Shown here in pieces: positions 16,036 through 24,094 of a stretch of DNA of 64,000 nt. Origin of the DNA: Psychromicrobium silvestre (lineage in GTDB: Bacteria; Actinomycetota; Actinomycetes; Actinomycetales; Micrococcaceae); contig NZ_JACBYQ010000002.1 in the NCBI RefSeq assembly GCF_013408295.1, forward strand, positions 434,001 through 498,000, written 5' to 3'. Below the pieces are notes generated by a model. That model saw only the letters and a list, made by a program, of their open reading frames with translations. It was not told the DNA's origin and searched no databases. The translations under genes and the position numbers were made by a program. Position 1 is the first letter of the stretch, and every line of letters begins with the position of its first letter.

Positions 16036-16731
16036 GTGCTCCTTGCCCAGCAACTCAGGGTGGAAGGTCGTCATTACGATCTAGTACCCGCCCTGGATCT
16101 TGAGGCCTCCACCGGCTCACTGCTGCTCGCCGTCGGCGATATACAGCCGCAGCGCACCGCCTTGGCGCTCACCCTCAGCGCCCGAATGAAACCGAGCTCG
16201 GGCACCGTGAGCTGGGGACAGAGTTCTAAGCTGTCCCAGCTGCGTAAGCGCAGCGCGCTGATTGACTCCCCCGGCGTCAACGAGCCCGAACAGCACCTGA
16301 GCGTCAAGGATCTGGTGACCGAGGATCTAGCCCTGATCCCCCGCCGCTATCGCGGGATCCGGCACGCTGGCGATTGGCTCAAGGTCAACTCCTTCAAGGA
16401 CATCGCCGACTCCCTGGCTGAGGAATTACCCTCCCAGCGCAGGCTGGAATTGCTCTGCACCCTGGCACTGGCCAACCCTGACGTCGATCTGCTGATCGTC
16501 GACTCCCCCGACCGGCACGGCCCGCATTCGCAGAATTGGCTGCCGCAGCTGGTCGCACTCGCTCAGGATAAGGGTCGCCCGCTCTGCATCGTCGCCACGG
16601 TATCCCAGCTCCCCGAAGAGTGGACCGGCAAAGCCGTCCGGATCGACAACCCCACCGAAGCTGCAGAGACCGAACCCGAACCAGCCGAAGCAACAGCAAC
16701 AGCAGCCGAAGCAGAATCGCAGGAACTCTGA
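16036..16731 (+). CDS. Degenerate ABC-transporter ATPase-like protein
   Basis: A 231-aa cytoplasmic protein with the outline of an ABC ATPase but a broken nucleotide site. The region where Walker A should be reads VGDIQPQRTALALTL, without the Gly-Lys-Ser/Thr core. A signature-like LPSQRRLELLCTLALANPDVDLLIVDSPD keeps the Walker B strand, with Asp but Ser in place of Glu. A Glu/Ala-rich tail (EAAETEPEPAEATATAAEA) ends the protein. The start is GTG after GAAAGG. Its stop overlaps the YhgE start (TGATG), so it is coupled to that gene. It probably partners the membrane protein without hydrolysing ATP; this is inference. Confidence 0.78.
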   Translation: MLLAQQLRVEGRHYDLVPALDLEASTGSLLLAVGDIQPQRTALALTLSARMKPSSGTVSWGQSSKLSQLRKRSALIDSPGVNEPEQHLSVKDLVTEDLALIPRRYRGIRHAGDWLKVNSFKDIADSLAEELPSQRRLELLCTLALANPDVDLLIVDSPDRHGPHSQNWLPQLVALAQDKGRPLCIVATVSQLPEEWTGKAVRIDNPTEAAETEPEPAEATATAAEAESQEL

Positions 16732-18749
16732 TGACCGTCCTCCGTCTAGCGCTCTCCGAACTCAAGCGGATGACCAGTGGCATCCTGCCCAAGCTCTCCT
16801 TGATCGCCCTCATCTTGGTGCCTCTGCTCTACGGCGCCGTCTATCTCTATGCCAACTGGGACCCCTACAGCAATCTGGACCAGCTCAAGGCCGCCGTTGT
16901 GGTTAACGATCAGGGCAGCGTAGTGGATGGAAAGCCGGTCAAGGTGGGTGACGAGGTGGCTCAAAACCTGGTGGACAGCAAGACCTTCGACTGGGTGAAG
17001 GTCAGCTCGGACCAGGAAGCCGACGACGGCGTGGCCAACGGAACTTATTCTTTCGCCCTGAAGATCCCGCAGGAGTTCTCCGCCAACCTGGCCTCGCCAT
17101 CGAATTTCGACTCGGCACAGCAAGCCATCCTGCAGGTCACCACCAATGATGCCAACGGCTACATCCTCTCCTCCATCGTGGACAAGGTGACCGCGCAGGT
17201 ACACGACAGCGTGGCCCTGCAGGTCGGCGAAACAACCGCCAATCAATTACTCACCGGCTACGGCACGGTACACGCGCAGATCGTCAAAGCGGCCGACGGC
17301 GCCAGCCAGCTCGCCAGCGGAGCAAGCCAACTGCACAATGGGACGGCGAAGCTGCACCAGGGCAGTACCGAGCTCCAAAGCGGTGCAAATGAACTGGCTA
17401 GCGGACAAAAGCAGTTGGCGGATGGAGCCAGCCAGCTCTCCGCCGGAGCTAGCGAACTCTCCTCCGGGCTGAACCAGCTGCAGAGTAAGACCGCCGGACT
17501 ACCGGGCTCAGCTCAGCAGCTCTCCGCGGGTGCCGCTCAAGTAGCCGCCGGGAACGCGAGCCTGAACACCAAGGTGCAATCCGCCGTCGGGAGTCTGGAT
17601 CAGCTCAGCACTCAAGCAACTACCGCCGTTGGCTCCGTGCTGGACAAACTGGAGACGGATGGAGTGATCACAGCAGCGCAGCGGAGTTCTATTGGCAGCG
17701 CATTACAAACCGATGTGAACGGCGTGAAGAGCAAGATCGACGCCGATGCCGCGGATATTCAGAAACTCGCGGCCGGGTCGAAGTCGGTGGCCGACGGCGC
17801 CGCTACCCTGGCTGCCTCCACCCCGGCGCTGAGCAGCGCGATCAACCAGGCGAATGGCGGTGCCAGCCAGTTGGCTAGCGGCGCGGCCACGCTTTCCAGC
17901 TCCGAGCAGCAAGCGGTAGCTGGAACCGATAAGCTCGCGGCCGGCGCAAAGACCCTGGACGAAGGCGTCGGCACCCTGGATAGCAGCGCGGGAAAGCTGG
18001 CAGCCGGTGCAAAGACCCTGGCCGATCAGCTACACAAGGGAGCCGATCAAATCCCCAACCCGGATCAGGCCGCTAAGGAAAAGGCTTCTAAAGTGATCGC
18101 CGATCCAATAGCCGTGAACAATGTCGATCAAGCCAAGGCCGTCAACTACGGTTCTGGTCTGGCCCCGTTCTTCTTGGTGCTTTCCTTGTGGATCGGTGCG
18201 TTCATGCTGGTGCAGGCAATGCGCCCGCTTACTCAGCGCGCCCTAGCCTCGAATGCGCCTTCCTGGAAGGTGGCGCTCGGCGGCTGGCTGCCCTTCCTCA
18301 CCGTCTCGGTCATCCAAGCCATAGTGCTCTACACCGTGGTGCTCTTCGGCTTGGGCCTGAATCCCAGCCACCCGGTGCTCACCCTGGGCTTGCTGCTGCT
18401 CGCCTCGATGGCTTTCACCGCACTGATTCAGGGCATCGTGGCTCTGCTGGGCACTCCCGGCAAGCTGGTGGTGCTGATCCTCCTGGTCTTGCAATTGGTC
18501 GCCTCCGGCGGCACCTTTCCCTGGCAAACCACCCCAGACCCGCTACACATCATGCACACCATTCTGCCGATGGGGCACGTTGTGGAAGGAATGCGGCATT
18601 TGATCTACGGGGCGGACTTGGCTCCGTTACTACCCATCGCCTTGGGCCTGGTGGGTTATACCCTGATAGGAATCCTGCTTTCCATCCTGGCCGTCCGCAA
18701 ACGTAAGGTCTGGACCCTCAGCACCCTGCAACCGGAGATTTCAATATGA
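16731..18749 (+). CDS. YhgE/Pip-family membrane protein
   Basis: A 672-aa membrane protein. One N-terminal helix (LSLIALILVPLLYGAVYLYA, followed by the family hallmark NWDPY) leads to a long extracytoplasmic region with alanine/serine-rich repeats of about 7 residues (ASQLASGASQLHNG and ELASGQKQLADGASQL types), likely coiled-coil rods. About five helices close the C-terminus (from LAPFFLVLSLWIGAFML). The family includes Pip phage-infection protein and ABC-2-like exporters, including the EsaA-like type VII accessory proteins. The start ATG is at 16731, coupled to the ABC-like gene; a longer in-frame start lies inside that gene and is unlikely. It also overlaps the TetR gene by 4 nt. Confidence 0.9.
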   Translation: MTVLRLALSELKRMTSGILPKLSLIALILVPLLYGAVYLYANWDPYSNLDQLKAAVVVNDQGSVVDGKPVKVGDEVAQNLVDSKTFDWVKVSSDQEADDGVANGTYSFALKIPQEFSANLASPSNFDSAQQAILQVTTNDANGYILSSIVDKVTAQVHDSVALQVGETTANQLLTGYGTVHAQIVKAADGASQLASGASQLHNGTAKLHQGSTELQSGANELASGQKQLADGASQLSAGASELSSGLNQLQSKTAGLPGSAQQLSAGAAQVAAGNASLNTKVQSAVGSLDQLSTQATTAVGSVLDKLETDGVITAAQRSSIGSALQTDVNGVKSKIDADAADIQKLAAGSKSVADGAATLAASTPALSSAINQANGGASQLASGAATLSSSEQQAVAGTDKLAAGAKTLDEGVGTLDSSAGKLAAGAKTLADQLHKGADQIPNPDQAAKEKASKVIADPIAVNNVDQAKAVNYGSGLAPFFLVLSLWIGAFMLVQAMRPLTQRALASNAPSWKVALGGWLPFLTVSVIQAIVLYTVVLFGLGLNPSHPVLTLGLLLLASMAFTALIQGIVALLGTPGKLVVLILLVLQLVASGGTFPWQTTPDPLHIMHTILPMGHVVEGMRHLIYGADLAPLLPIALGLVGYTLIGILLSILAVRKRKVWTLSTLQPEISI

Positions 18750-19345
18750 GTACCGAACCGCTCAAGCGCCCCGGGCGCACCAACGCCACCAAGCAGAAGC
18801 TCTTCGAAGCCTCAATGCAGCTAATTGGCGAGCGCGGCCCGGCGGAGGTCACGGTGGACGAAATAGCCGCCGCGGCCGGGGTTTCCAAGGGCACGGTTTA
18901 CTACAATTTCGGCAGCAAGAGCGAGCTAATCGCACAACTGCTGGAACACGGCGTGAGCCTACTAGAAGAGCAGCTCACTCCGGACGATTCGCAGCCTTCC
19001 CTGGTAGCTCTGGAGGACATGCTGGCCAAGACTCTCGACTTTTTCGAGGCTTACCCTTCCTTCACCCAGTTGCTGGTCTCCGAGCTGTGGCGCACCCCCA
19101 GCGCCTGGCGGGACACCTTGACCATGCTCCGCGAGCGGCTGTTCTTGCTGGCCGGGCGAACCCTGACCCGGGTGGCTGAGGAACATCAGGTGCATACCGA
19201 GGTGCAGCCGCAGGCCATGGTGGGGTTGACCCTGGGGGCCGCCCTTATCGTCGGCCTGGATCGCCAGGTGTTCCACCCGGAGCGCAGCCGTGAAGAAGCC
19301 TTGGCGGCGCTGATGACGGTGATGACCGGTTACCTCAAGGACTGA
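18746..19345 (+). CDS. TetR-family regulator of the YhgE operon
   Basis: A 199-aa regulator. Residues about 14–60 are the TetR helix-turn-helix (QKLFEASMQLIGERGPAEVT, VSKGTVYYNFGSKSELIAQL). The C-terminal ligand domain is helical (LAKTLDFFEAYPSFTQLLVSE). It is the third gene of the operon, overlapping YhgE by ATGA, and is likely an autorepressor acting at the palindrome at 15979. Its 3' end overlaps the convergent EamA transporter by 16 nt. The inducing compound is unknown. Confidence 0.92.
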   Translation: MSTEPLKRPGRTNATKQKLFEASMQLIGERGPAEVTVDEIAAAAGVSKGTVYYNFGSKSELIAQLLEHGVSLLEEQLTPDDSQPSLVALEDMLAKTLDFFEAYPSFTQLLVSELWRTPSAWRDTLTMLRERLFLLAGRTLTRVAEEHQVHTEVQPQAMVGLTLGAALIVGLDRQVFHPERSREEALAALMTVMTGYLKD

Positions 19346-20250
19346 ACTTCTAACTCGCTGGGCTTCACCGGCACCGTTGGCTTCTTGAAGCGGACGACGG
19401 CGAACGCCACCCCGGCGAGTAAAAGCGCACCTCCCAGCAGCTCGGTAGAGCTCGGAACCTCGCGAAGCACGATCCAGGCCGAGGCCATCCCCACCACCGG
19501 GATCAGCAAGCTATAGGGGCCGACGGCGCTGGCCGGGTAGCGCCGGAGTAGATTGTTCCAAATGCCGTAGCCCACCAGGGAGGAAATCAGGGCGGTGTAG
19601 AGCGCGCCCAGAATGGCCGGCCAGTGCAGATTGCCCCATACCTCCCCCAGTGCGGCCGGCCCCTCGAAGAAGTAGGACAGCACGAACATTGGTACCGGCA
19701 CCACGGTTCCGGACCAGATCACCATGCTTAGCCCCGAACTTGAAGCGGAAGATCTCCGCTGAACCCGACGAGTGATCACATTGCCGACGGCCCAGCAGGC
19801 TGCCGCCAGCAAGACCAGCAGGAAGGGCAGCACGGGAGCGACCTGGGCGCGGCCAAAACCGACAATGGCCAGGCCAAGGACACCCATTCCGATGCCAATC
19901 AGCTGGCCGCCACTGGGACGTTCCTTGAGTACCGCCATAGCGATCAAGGCAGTAAAGAGCACTTGGGCTTGTAAGACGAGCGGAGCTAAGCCCACCGGCA
20001 TGCCCAGGCTGAGAGCCAAATAGAGGATGGCGAACTGCCCCAGGCTCGTGGTGAGACCGATCGCCACCACGGCTCGCCAACCGACCTTCGGTGGCTTGAC
20101 GAAGAATATCCAGGGAAAGACGACCAATAAGAAGCGCAGAGCCAGCGAGAGCAATGGCGGAACATCCTGCAAGGTTGCGTTAATAGCCAGGAAGTTCACT
20201 CCCCAGATCACAGCCACCAGAACGGCCAGCAGAGCGTGTTTGAGTTGCAT
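19330..20250 (-). CDS. EamA (DMT-superfamily) transporter
   Basis: A 306-aa inner-membrane protein with about ten helices in two EamA repeats (LLAVLVAVIWGVNFLAINATL at the start of the first; PFLLVLLAAACWAVGNVITRR at the start of the second). Relatives export amino acids and related metabolites. I prefer the ATG at 20250, which begins a clean first helix. The ATG at 20310 would overlap the start of the divergent LysR gene, although an AAAGGAG lies between the two, so the start is not settled. The divergent LysR gene is probably its regulator. Confidence 0.85.
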   Translation of the reverse strand: MQLKHALLAVLVAVIWGVNFLAINATLQDVPPLLSLALRFLLVVFPWIFFVKPPKVGWRAVVAIGLTTSLGQFAILYLALSLGMPVGLAPLVLQAQVLFTALIAMAVLKERPSGGQLIGIGMGVLGLAIVGFGRAQVAPVLPFLLVLLAAACWAVGNVITRRVQRRSSASSSGLSMVIWSGTVVPVPMFVLSYFFEGPAALGEVWGNLHWPAILGALYTALISSLVGYGIWNNLLRRYPASAVGPYSLLIPVVGMASAWIVLREVPSSTELLGGALLLAGVAFAVVRFKKPTVPVKPSELEVQSLR

Positions 20251-20278
20251 AAGTCCAAGCTTGGCAAAGAACTCCTTT

Positions 20279-20322
20279 AAGTAAAAGCAAACGTTTCGCC
20301 TCGAAATCATGTACTTTTACTT
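20279..20322. promoter_or_regulatory. Divergent control region with AAGTAAAAG inverted repeat
   Basis: AAGTAAAAG (20279–20287) and CTTTTACTT (20314–20322) are perfect 9-bp inverted arms 26 bp apart, between the EamA gene and the LysR gene. The position suits LysR binding and autoregulation. The right arm touches the LysR start at 20324. Confidence 0.5.
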
Positions 20323-20323
20323 C

Positions 20324-21226
20324 ATGATTGATGTGATGGCGGTACGCGCTCTAGTGGCCGTTTCCCAGTACGGTTCGGTGATCAGCGCGGCGGAGTCCCT
20401 GGGCTACAGCCCCTCCGCCATCTCCCAACAAATCAAGAAGCTAGAGAAGCAGGCTGGCGGCGCATTACTCGAAAGGCACGGCCGTGGCGTGTTGTTGACC
20501 GAACGCGGGCTCTCCATGTCCGAGCAGGGCCGCCGGGTGCTGGAGGAACTAGAAGGACTAGAAGTCACCCTAATGGCGGACCCGAGTAAGCCAAGCGGCC
20601 CGGTGCGGGTTAGTGCCTTCTCCACCTCCTGCCGCGGCCTGGTGGGCCCACTGATTCGCCGACTGGAGCAGCAAGGCTCCGAGATCCAGCTTCGGGTGAT
20701 TGCCGAGGACCCCCGCGAATCGGTGGAAAGGGTGGCCAACGGCGAAGCAGATCTTGCCCTGGTGCACAACTGGAATTCCGTACCGCTGCCCATTCCGGAG
20801 CAATTACAAACCACCGATTTATGCGATGACCGCGCCGATGTATTGGTGCACCGAGAGCACCCCTTGGCGGGGCGCGGCAGCGTCTGCGCGGCAGATTTGT
20901 TGGATGAGTGGTGGATGGCTACCCCGGTGGGGATGATCTGCCACGAGGCGCTGATGCGAATGTTTGCCGAAATGGGCATCCTGCCTAAGATCCGACTTTT
21001 CGATGCCGATTTCAGCACCCATATTGGCCTCGTCGAGTTGGGTGTTGGCGTGGCATTAGTGCCCAGGCTGGGCAGGCCGGAGCTGCCGGCCGACGTCGTC
21101 GCCCTGGAACTGCGCGCCCCCGCTCAGAACCGTGAGGTAAAAATCGTCTATCGGCGCAGCCTGAGCGCCAGCCCGGCGATCAACCACCTGGTCGCCGAGC
21201 TCAAGGACATTGCTAAAGCCCTCTAA
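20324..21226 (+). CDS. LysR-family transcriptional regulator
   Basis: A 300-aa LysR protein. The helix-turn-helix spans about 5–60 (AVRALVAVSQYGSVISAAES, SPSAISQQIKKLEKQAGG), with the effector domain from about 88 (PVRVSAFSTSCRGLVGPLI). I place the start at the ATG at 20324 (MIDVMAVRAL); a 15-nt longer start at 20309 is possible. It is divergent from, and probably controls, the EamA exporter; LysR plus exporter is a common actinobacterial pair for amino acid efflux. The effector cannot be read from sequence. Confidence 0.9.
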   Translation: MIDVMAVRALVAVSQYGSVISAAESLGYSPSAISQQIKKLEKQAGGALLERHGRGVLLTERGLSMSEQGRRVLEELEGLEVTLMADPSKPSGPVRVSAFSTSCRGLVGPLIRRLEQQGSEIQLRVIAEDPRESVERVANGEADLALVHNWNSVPLPIPEQLQTTDLCDDRADVLVHREHPLAGRGSVCAADLLDEWWMATPVGMICHEALMRMFAEMGILPKIRLFDADFSTHIGLVELGVGVALVPRLGRPELPADVVALELRAPAQNREVKIVYRRSLSASPAINHLVAELKDIAKAL

Positions 21227-21260
21227 CTCAAAGCACTGCAACGCTAGTTGGCAGGGTCAG

Positions 21261-21788
21261 CTAACGCGGGACGGCGAACCCGGTCAGCGTGGCGTCCTGA
21301 CCATCGAGCTCAGCCCACGACGAGGCAGTACGGAAGGTAGCCAGCCCCGCAGTTGGGTAGCGCTCGGCAAGATCCAGATATGCCTCCGGATCCGAGTCGC
21401 GGGCCGCCAAGCGCAGGGCTAGCTCCTGCACAGTGGGCAGATGTGAAATCACCAGCAGCGAAGTCACCGTCTCCGGAACATGGTTGATCAGCGCGAGCAT
21501 CCTCAGCGGACCCCCGTCGTAAAGGTCATCCTCCAGCTTGGGCGTGGGCGCGGCCTCCGCCAACTCTTTGCAGACCCAGGTACAGGTCTGCCGAGTACGC
21601 AGCGCGGAGGAACACAGGATGAAATCCGGCACCGCATCGTTTTCGACTAGCCAACGCCCGGCCAAAGCCGCCTGCAGATGGCCTCGCGCCGCGAGCGGGC
21701 GGTCGTGATCGCTCTCCACCGCTGAACTCGGATATTCAGCTTTGGCGTGGCGCATCAAGGTCAGCTGCTTGAGGTGATGCAAGCTCAT
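21261..21788 (-). CDS. sixA: SixA-like phosphohistidine phosphatase
   Basis: A 175-aa histidine-phosphatase-superfamily protein. LTLMRHAKAEYP near the N-terminus carries the catalytic RHG-type motif (RHA in SixA), and ALRTRQTCTWV and VISHLPTVQELAL supply the other phosphate-pocket residues. SixA proteins remove phosphate from phosphohistidine in signalling or PTS proteins. TAGACT lies 6 nt before the ATG, so the transcript is probably leaderless. It is a single gene between the LysR gene and a winged-helix regulator. Confidence 0.88.
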   Translation of the reverse strand: MSLHHLKQLTLMRHAKAEYPSSAVESDHDRPLAARGHLQAALAGRWLVENDAVPDFILCSSALRTRQTCTWVCKELAEAAPTPKLEDDLYDGGPLRMLALINHVPETVTSLLVISHLPTVQELALRLAARDSDPEAYLDLAERYPTAGLATFRTASSWAELDGQDATLTGFAVPR

Positions 21789-21837
21789 TCGGCCAGTCTA
21801 AGGGATCGAAGCTCTAAGACTGGCCGCGAAAAACAGC

Positions 21838-22653
21838 CTAGATGGAGTATTCCGGAGCCGCCCAGACAATAACCTCGGGGTGCTCATAGAACCGGTAGCC
21901 CTCGCCGCGCACGGTGCGCACGGTGTTGGCCAGCCGCCCCAGCTTGGAGCGCAGGCGGCGGATATGAACGTCGATGGTGCGCTCATTGGGCACCTCTTCG
22001 GCGTTGCTCCACAATCCTTCGAGCAGCTCCTCACGGCCCACCGTCCGGGTGCCGTTCTCCACCAAGTAATTCAGTAGTTCGAATTCCTTGAAGGTCAGAT
22101 TCAGCGTCTCGCCGTCCAGGTGTACTTCGCGCCGAGCCAAATCGATTAGCACACCGGCCGGACGGCTGTCCGAAAGGTTATGCGGCCTGGTATCCACCCG
22201 CTGGCGGGACGCCACGGTGGGATCACCAAAAGTGGAGCGGACGACGTCAAGCGAAGTCCCGGGTGCATCGGCGGCGGCAATGGCGACGGCCGCATAGCTT
22301 TGCGCCGGCGGCACAAGCGACTGCACATAGGCTCGGATGTCCTGCGCCAGCTTGGCCAGGGAGGTCCCATTGGCTGCTGCGGTCTCCTCATCCACGCCTA
22401 CATAGAGCACGAAGCCGTGTGCCACATTGTCCTGGCCAACTCCGCGGACGGTAGAACCGCTACCGGCGATAAGAGCCGTGGGCGCGGTCATCGGGGCTGT
22501 GGGGCGGCTGGGTACTGCGTGCAGCGGCTGGTGACGCTGTTCTTCCGGATGGGCCGAAGCCTGGCTCCCGTGTTGGAAGGGAGGAATGCCGGAACGAGAA
22601 ACCTTATTAGCGTTGCGGACTGAAATATGCACATAACCGGGTGCTATTGACAT
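21838..22653 (-). CDS. Winged-helix (OmpR/PhoB-type) regulator without receiver domain
   Basis: A 271-aa protein. The C-terminal 100 residues are a PhoB-type DNA-binding domain (VHLDGETLNLTFKEFELLNYLVEN, ERTIDVHIRRLRSKLG, VRTVRGEGYRF). The N-terminal part is not a response-regulator receiver. After about 75 unstructured residues it has GFVLYVGVDEETAAANGTSLAKLAQDIRAYVQSLVP and AVAIAAADAP, which looks like a small alpha/beta domain of unknown ligand. No phosphorylatable Asp pocket is seen, so it is not a classical response regulator. The start ATG follows GAGG. It is divergent from the two-component system across about 700 bp. Confidence 0.85.
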   Translation of the reverse strand: MSIAPGYVHISVRNANKVSRSGIPPFQHGSQASAHPEEQRHQPLHAVPSRPTAPMTAPTALIAGSGSTVRGVGQDNVAHGFVLYVGVDEETAAANGTSLAKLAQDIRAYVQSLVPPAQSYAAVAIAAADAPGTSLDVVRSTFGDPTVASRQRVDTRPHNLSDSRPAGVLIDLARREVHLDGETLNLTFKEFELLNYLVENGTRTVGREELLEGLWSNAEEVPNERTIDVHIRRLRSKLGRLANTVRTVRGEGYRFYEHPEVIVWAAPEYSI

Positions 22654-23350
22654 CTGTGAACCTCATTGTGAATTGCCGTTGCTGATGTGAACGGCTCGAA
22701 TGCCTGATCTCGCTGAGTTGTATCGCGAGGGATGCCCGTCATTGGGCTGACCTGACTGGTCGACGCCTAAAAAACTCTTCGGATGGGAGCTAGGCCTGCA
22801 TTCGACAACAGCACATTACGTGACCGAGCGTTGCTTCGGACCGTATAGCTGCGGCTGCAGATGCGCTTGAGTGGATCTTCACATATGAAGTGTGCAACGT
22901 AATAAATGGAACTTGCAAGTAACAATGCCCCAAAACGTCCGCATTTTGAGACAAAACCGGAGAATGTGACTCAAATCACATTTAACATCTCTGATGAACT
23001 TAATTCGTTGATTCATCAAATTAACGATGTTGAACACCTCTTTCGCTTAAGAATCAATTTGAGATTAGTTATACATTCGATGATCGGGGTAAATCGTCTT
23101 CCAAATTGACGTTTGACGGGACCGTTAGGGGTGCGGAGGTCGTTCCGAGTGACCAATAGTTGGACGCCCCTGGGGTTGCGAAGGGGCACCGGGTGCGACC
23201 TCCACTCCTCGGGCACTTGCTGGCCACCGCCGTCGTTCTTCAGGTAGCAGGCTTGAGTCGGTATTTGCTAGCTGAGGTATTCACAGCTTCCACAGCGGAT
23301 GTTCAGCTAACTTCAAGGCAAAATATATCGATCTGTCAGAAAGTTGGATT
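22654..23350. other. Long AT-rich intergenic region
   Basis: About 700 bp without a supported gene, between divergently transcribed regulators. Its base composition is poorer in GC than that of its neighbours, especially 22900–23110. It holds a CRP-like palindrome (22965), an inverted GGAGGTCG (about 23136) / CGACCTCC (about 23196) pair, and presumably promoters for both sides. A 67-codon open frame (22906–23109) has no ribosome site and no recognisable product, and the palindrome lies inside it. A small RNA or unusual 5' leader is possible but not shown. Confidence 0.6.
22965..22980. promoter_or_regulatory. CRP/GlxR-type palindrome
   Basis: TGTGACTCAAATCACA is a perfect TGTGA-N6-TCACA site, about 385 bp upstream of the response regulator and 310 bp upstream of the winged-helix gene. 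It is the second such site in the window (the other is at 6887). The distance to both genes is large, so the target is uncertain. Confidence 0.6.
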
Positions 23351-24094
23351 ATGGCTACTACCCGAAACTTCACCGAGAATCTGCCCAAGCTGAACCATCC
23401 CGATGGTTCGCCGATTCGAGCCCTGGTAGTCGACGACGAGCCTTCGCTGGCCGAACTGATGTCGATGGGGCTACAGATGGCAGGCTGGGACACCGAAGTG
23501 GCTCACGACGGTGCCACCGCCGTGAAGATCGCCCGTGAGTACCGGCCTGACGTCCTGGTGCTGGACATTATGCTGCCCGGCTTCGACGGCGTTGAGCTGC
23601 TCGGCAAGATCCGCAGCTTCGCCCCCGATATCCCGGCACTCTTCCTCACCGCCAAGGACGCGGTACAGGACCGAGTGGCCGGCCTGACCGCCGGTGGCGA
23701 CGACTACGTCACCAAGCCTTTCAGCATGGAAGAAGTGCTGCTGCGCTTGCACCGGATTGTGCAGCGCGCCGGAGTGACAGCCGTGGACGCGGCAGAGATC
23801 CGGGTGGGCGATTTGGTGCTCAACCATGACACCCGTCAGGTGATGCGCGGTTCCGATGAAGTCACCCTTACCGCCACCGAGTTCGAGCTGCTGCGTTATC
23901 TCATGGAGAACCCGAAGCGCGTGATCAGTAAAACTCAGATCCTAGACCGGGTCTGGAATTACGATTTCGGTGGTCAGGTGAACATTGTGGAGCTCTACAT
24001 CTCTTACCTGCGCAAGAAGATCGAGGCGAATCACCCGCCGATGATCCACACCGTGCGCGGCGCGGGCTACATCCTCAAACCGGCCGAGCAGTGA
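23351..24094 (+). CDS. Two-component response regulator, OmpR/PhoB family
   Basis: A 247-aa regulator with a receiver domain (about 22–135: LVVDDEPSLAELM, phospho-acceptor Asp72 in VLVLDIMLPGFDG, FLTAKD, the conserved Lys in YVTKPFS) and a PhoB-type winged helix (about 150–245: VTLTATEFELLRYLMEN, VELYISYLRKKI). It resembles the MprA/TcrX group. GTGA overlap couples it to the histidine kinase. The signal is unknown. The ribosome site before the ATG is weak. Confidence 0.94.
   Translation: MATTRNFTENLPKLNHPDGSPIRALVVDDEPSLAELMSMGLQMAGWDTEVAHDGATAVKIAREYRPDVLVLDIMLPGFDGVELLGKIRSFAPDIPALFLTAKDAVQDRVAGLTAGGDDYVTKPFSMEEVLLRLHRIVQRAGVTAVDAAEIRVGDLVLNHDTRQVMRGSDEVTLTATEFELLRYLMENPKRVISKTQILDRVWNYDFGGQVNIVELYISYLRKKIEANHPPMIHTVRGAGYILKPAEQ

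Noticed and set aside
22906-23109. 67-codon open frame in the AT-rich spacer
   Set aside because: It has no ribosome site or recognisable product, and a CRP-type palindrome lies inside it. It is kept only as part of the spacer entry.
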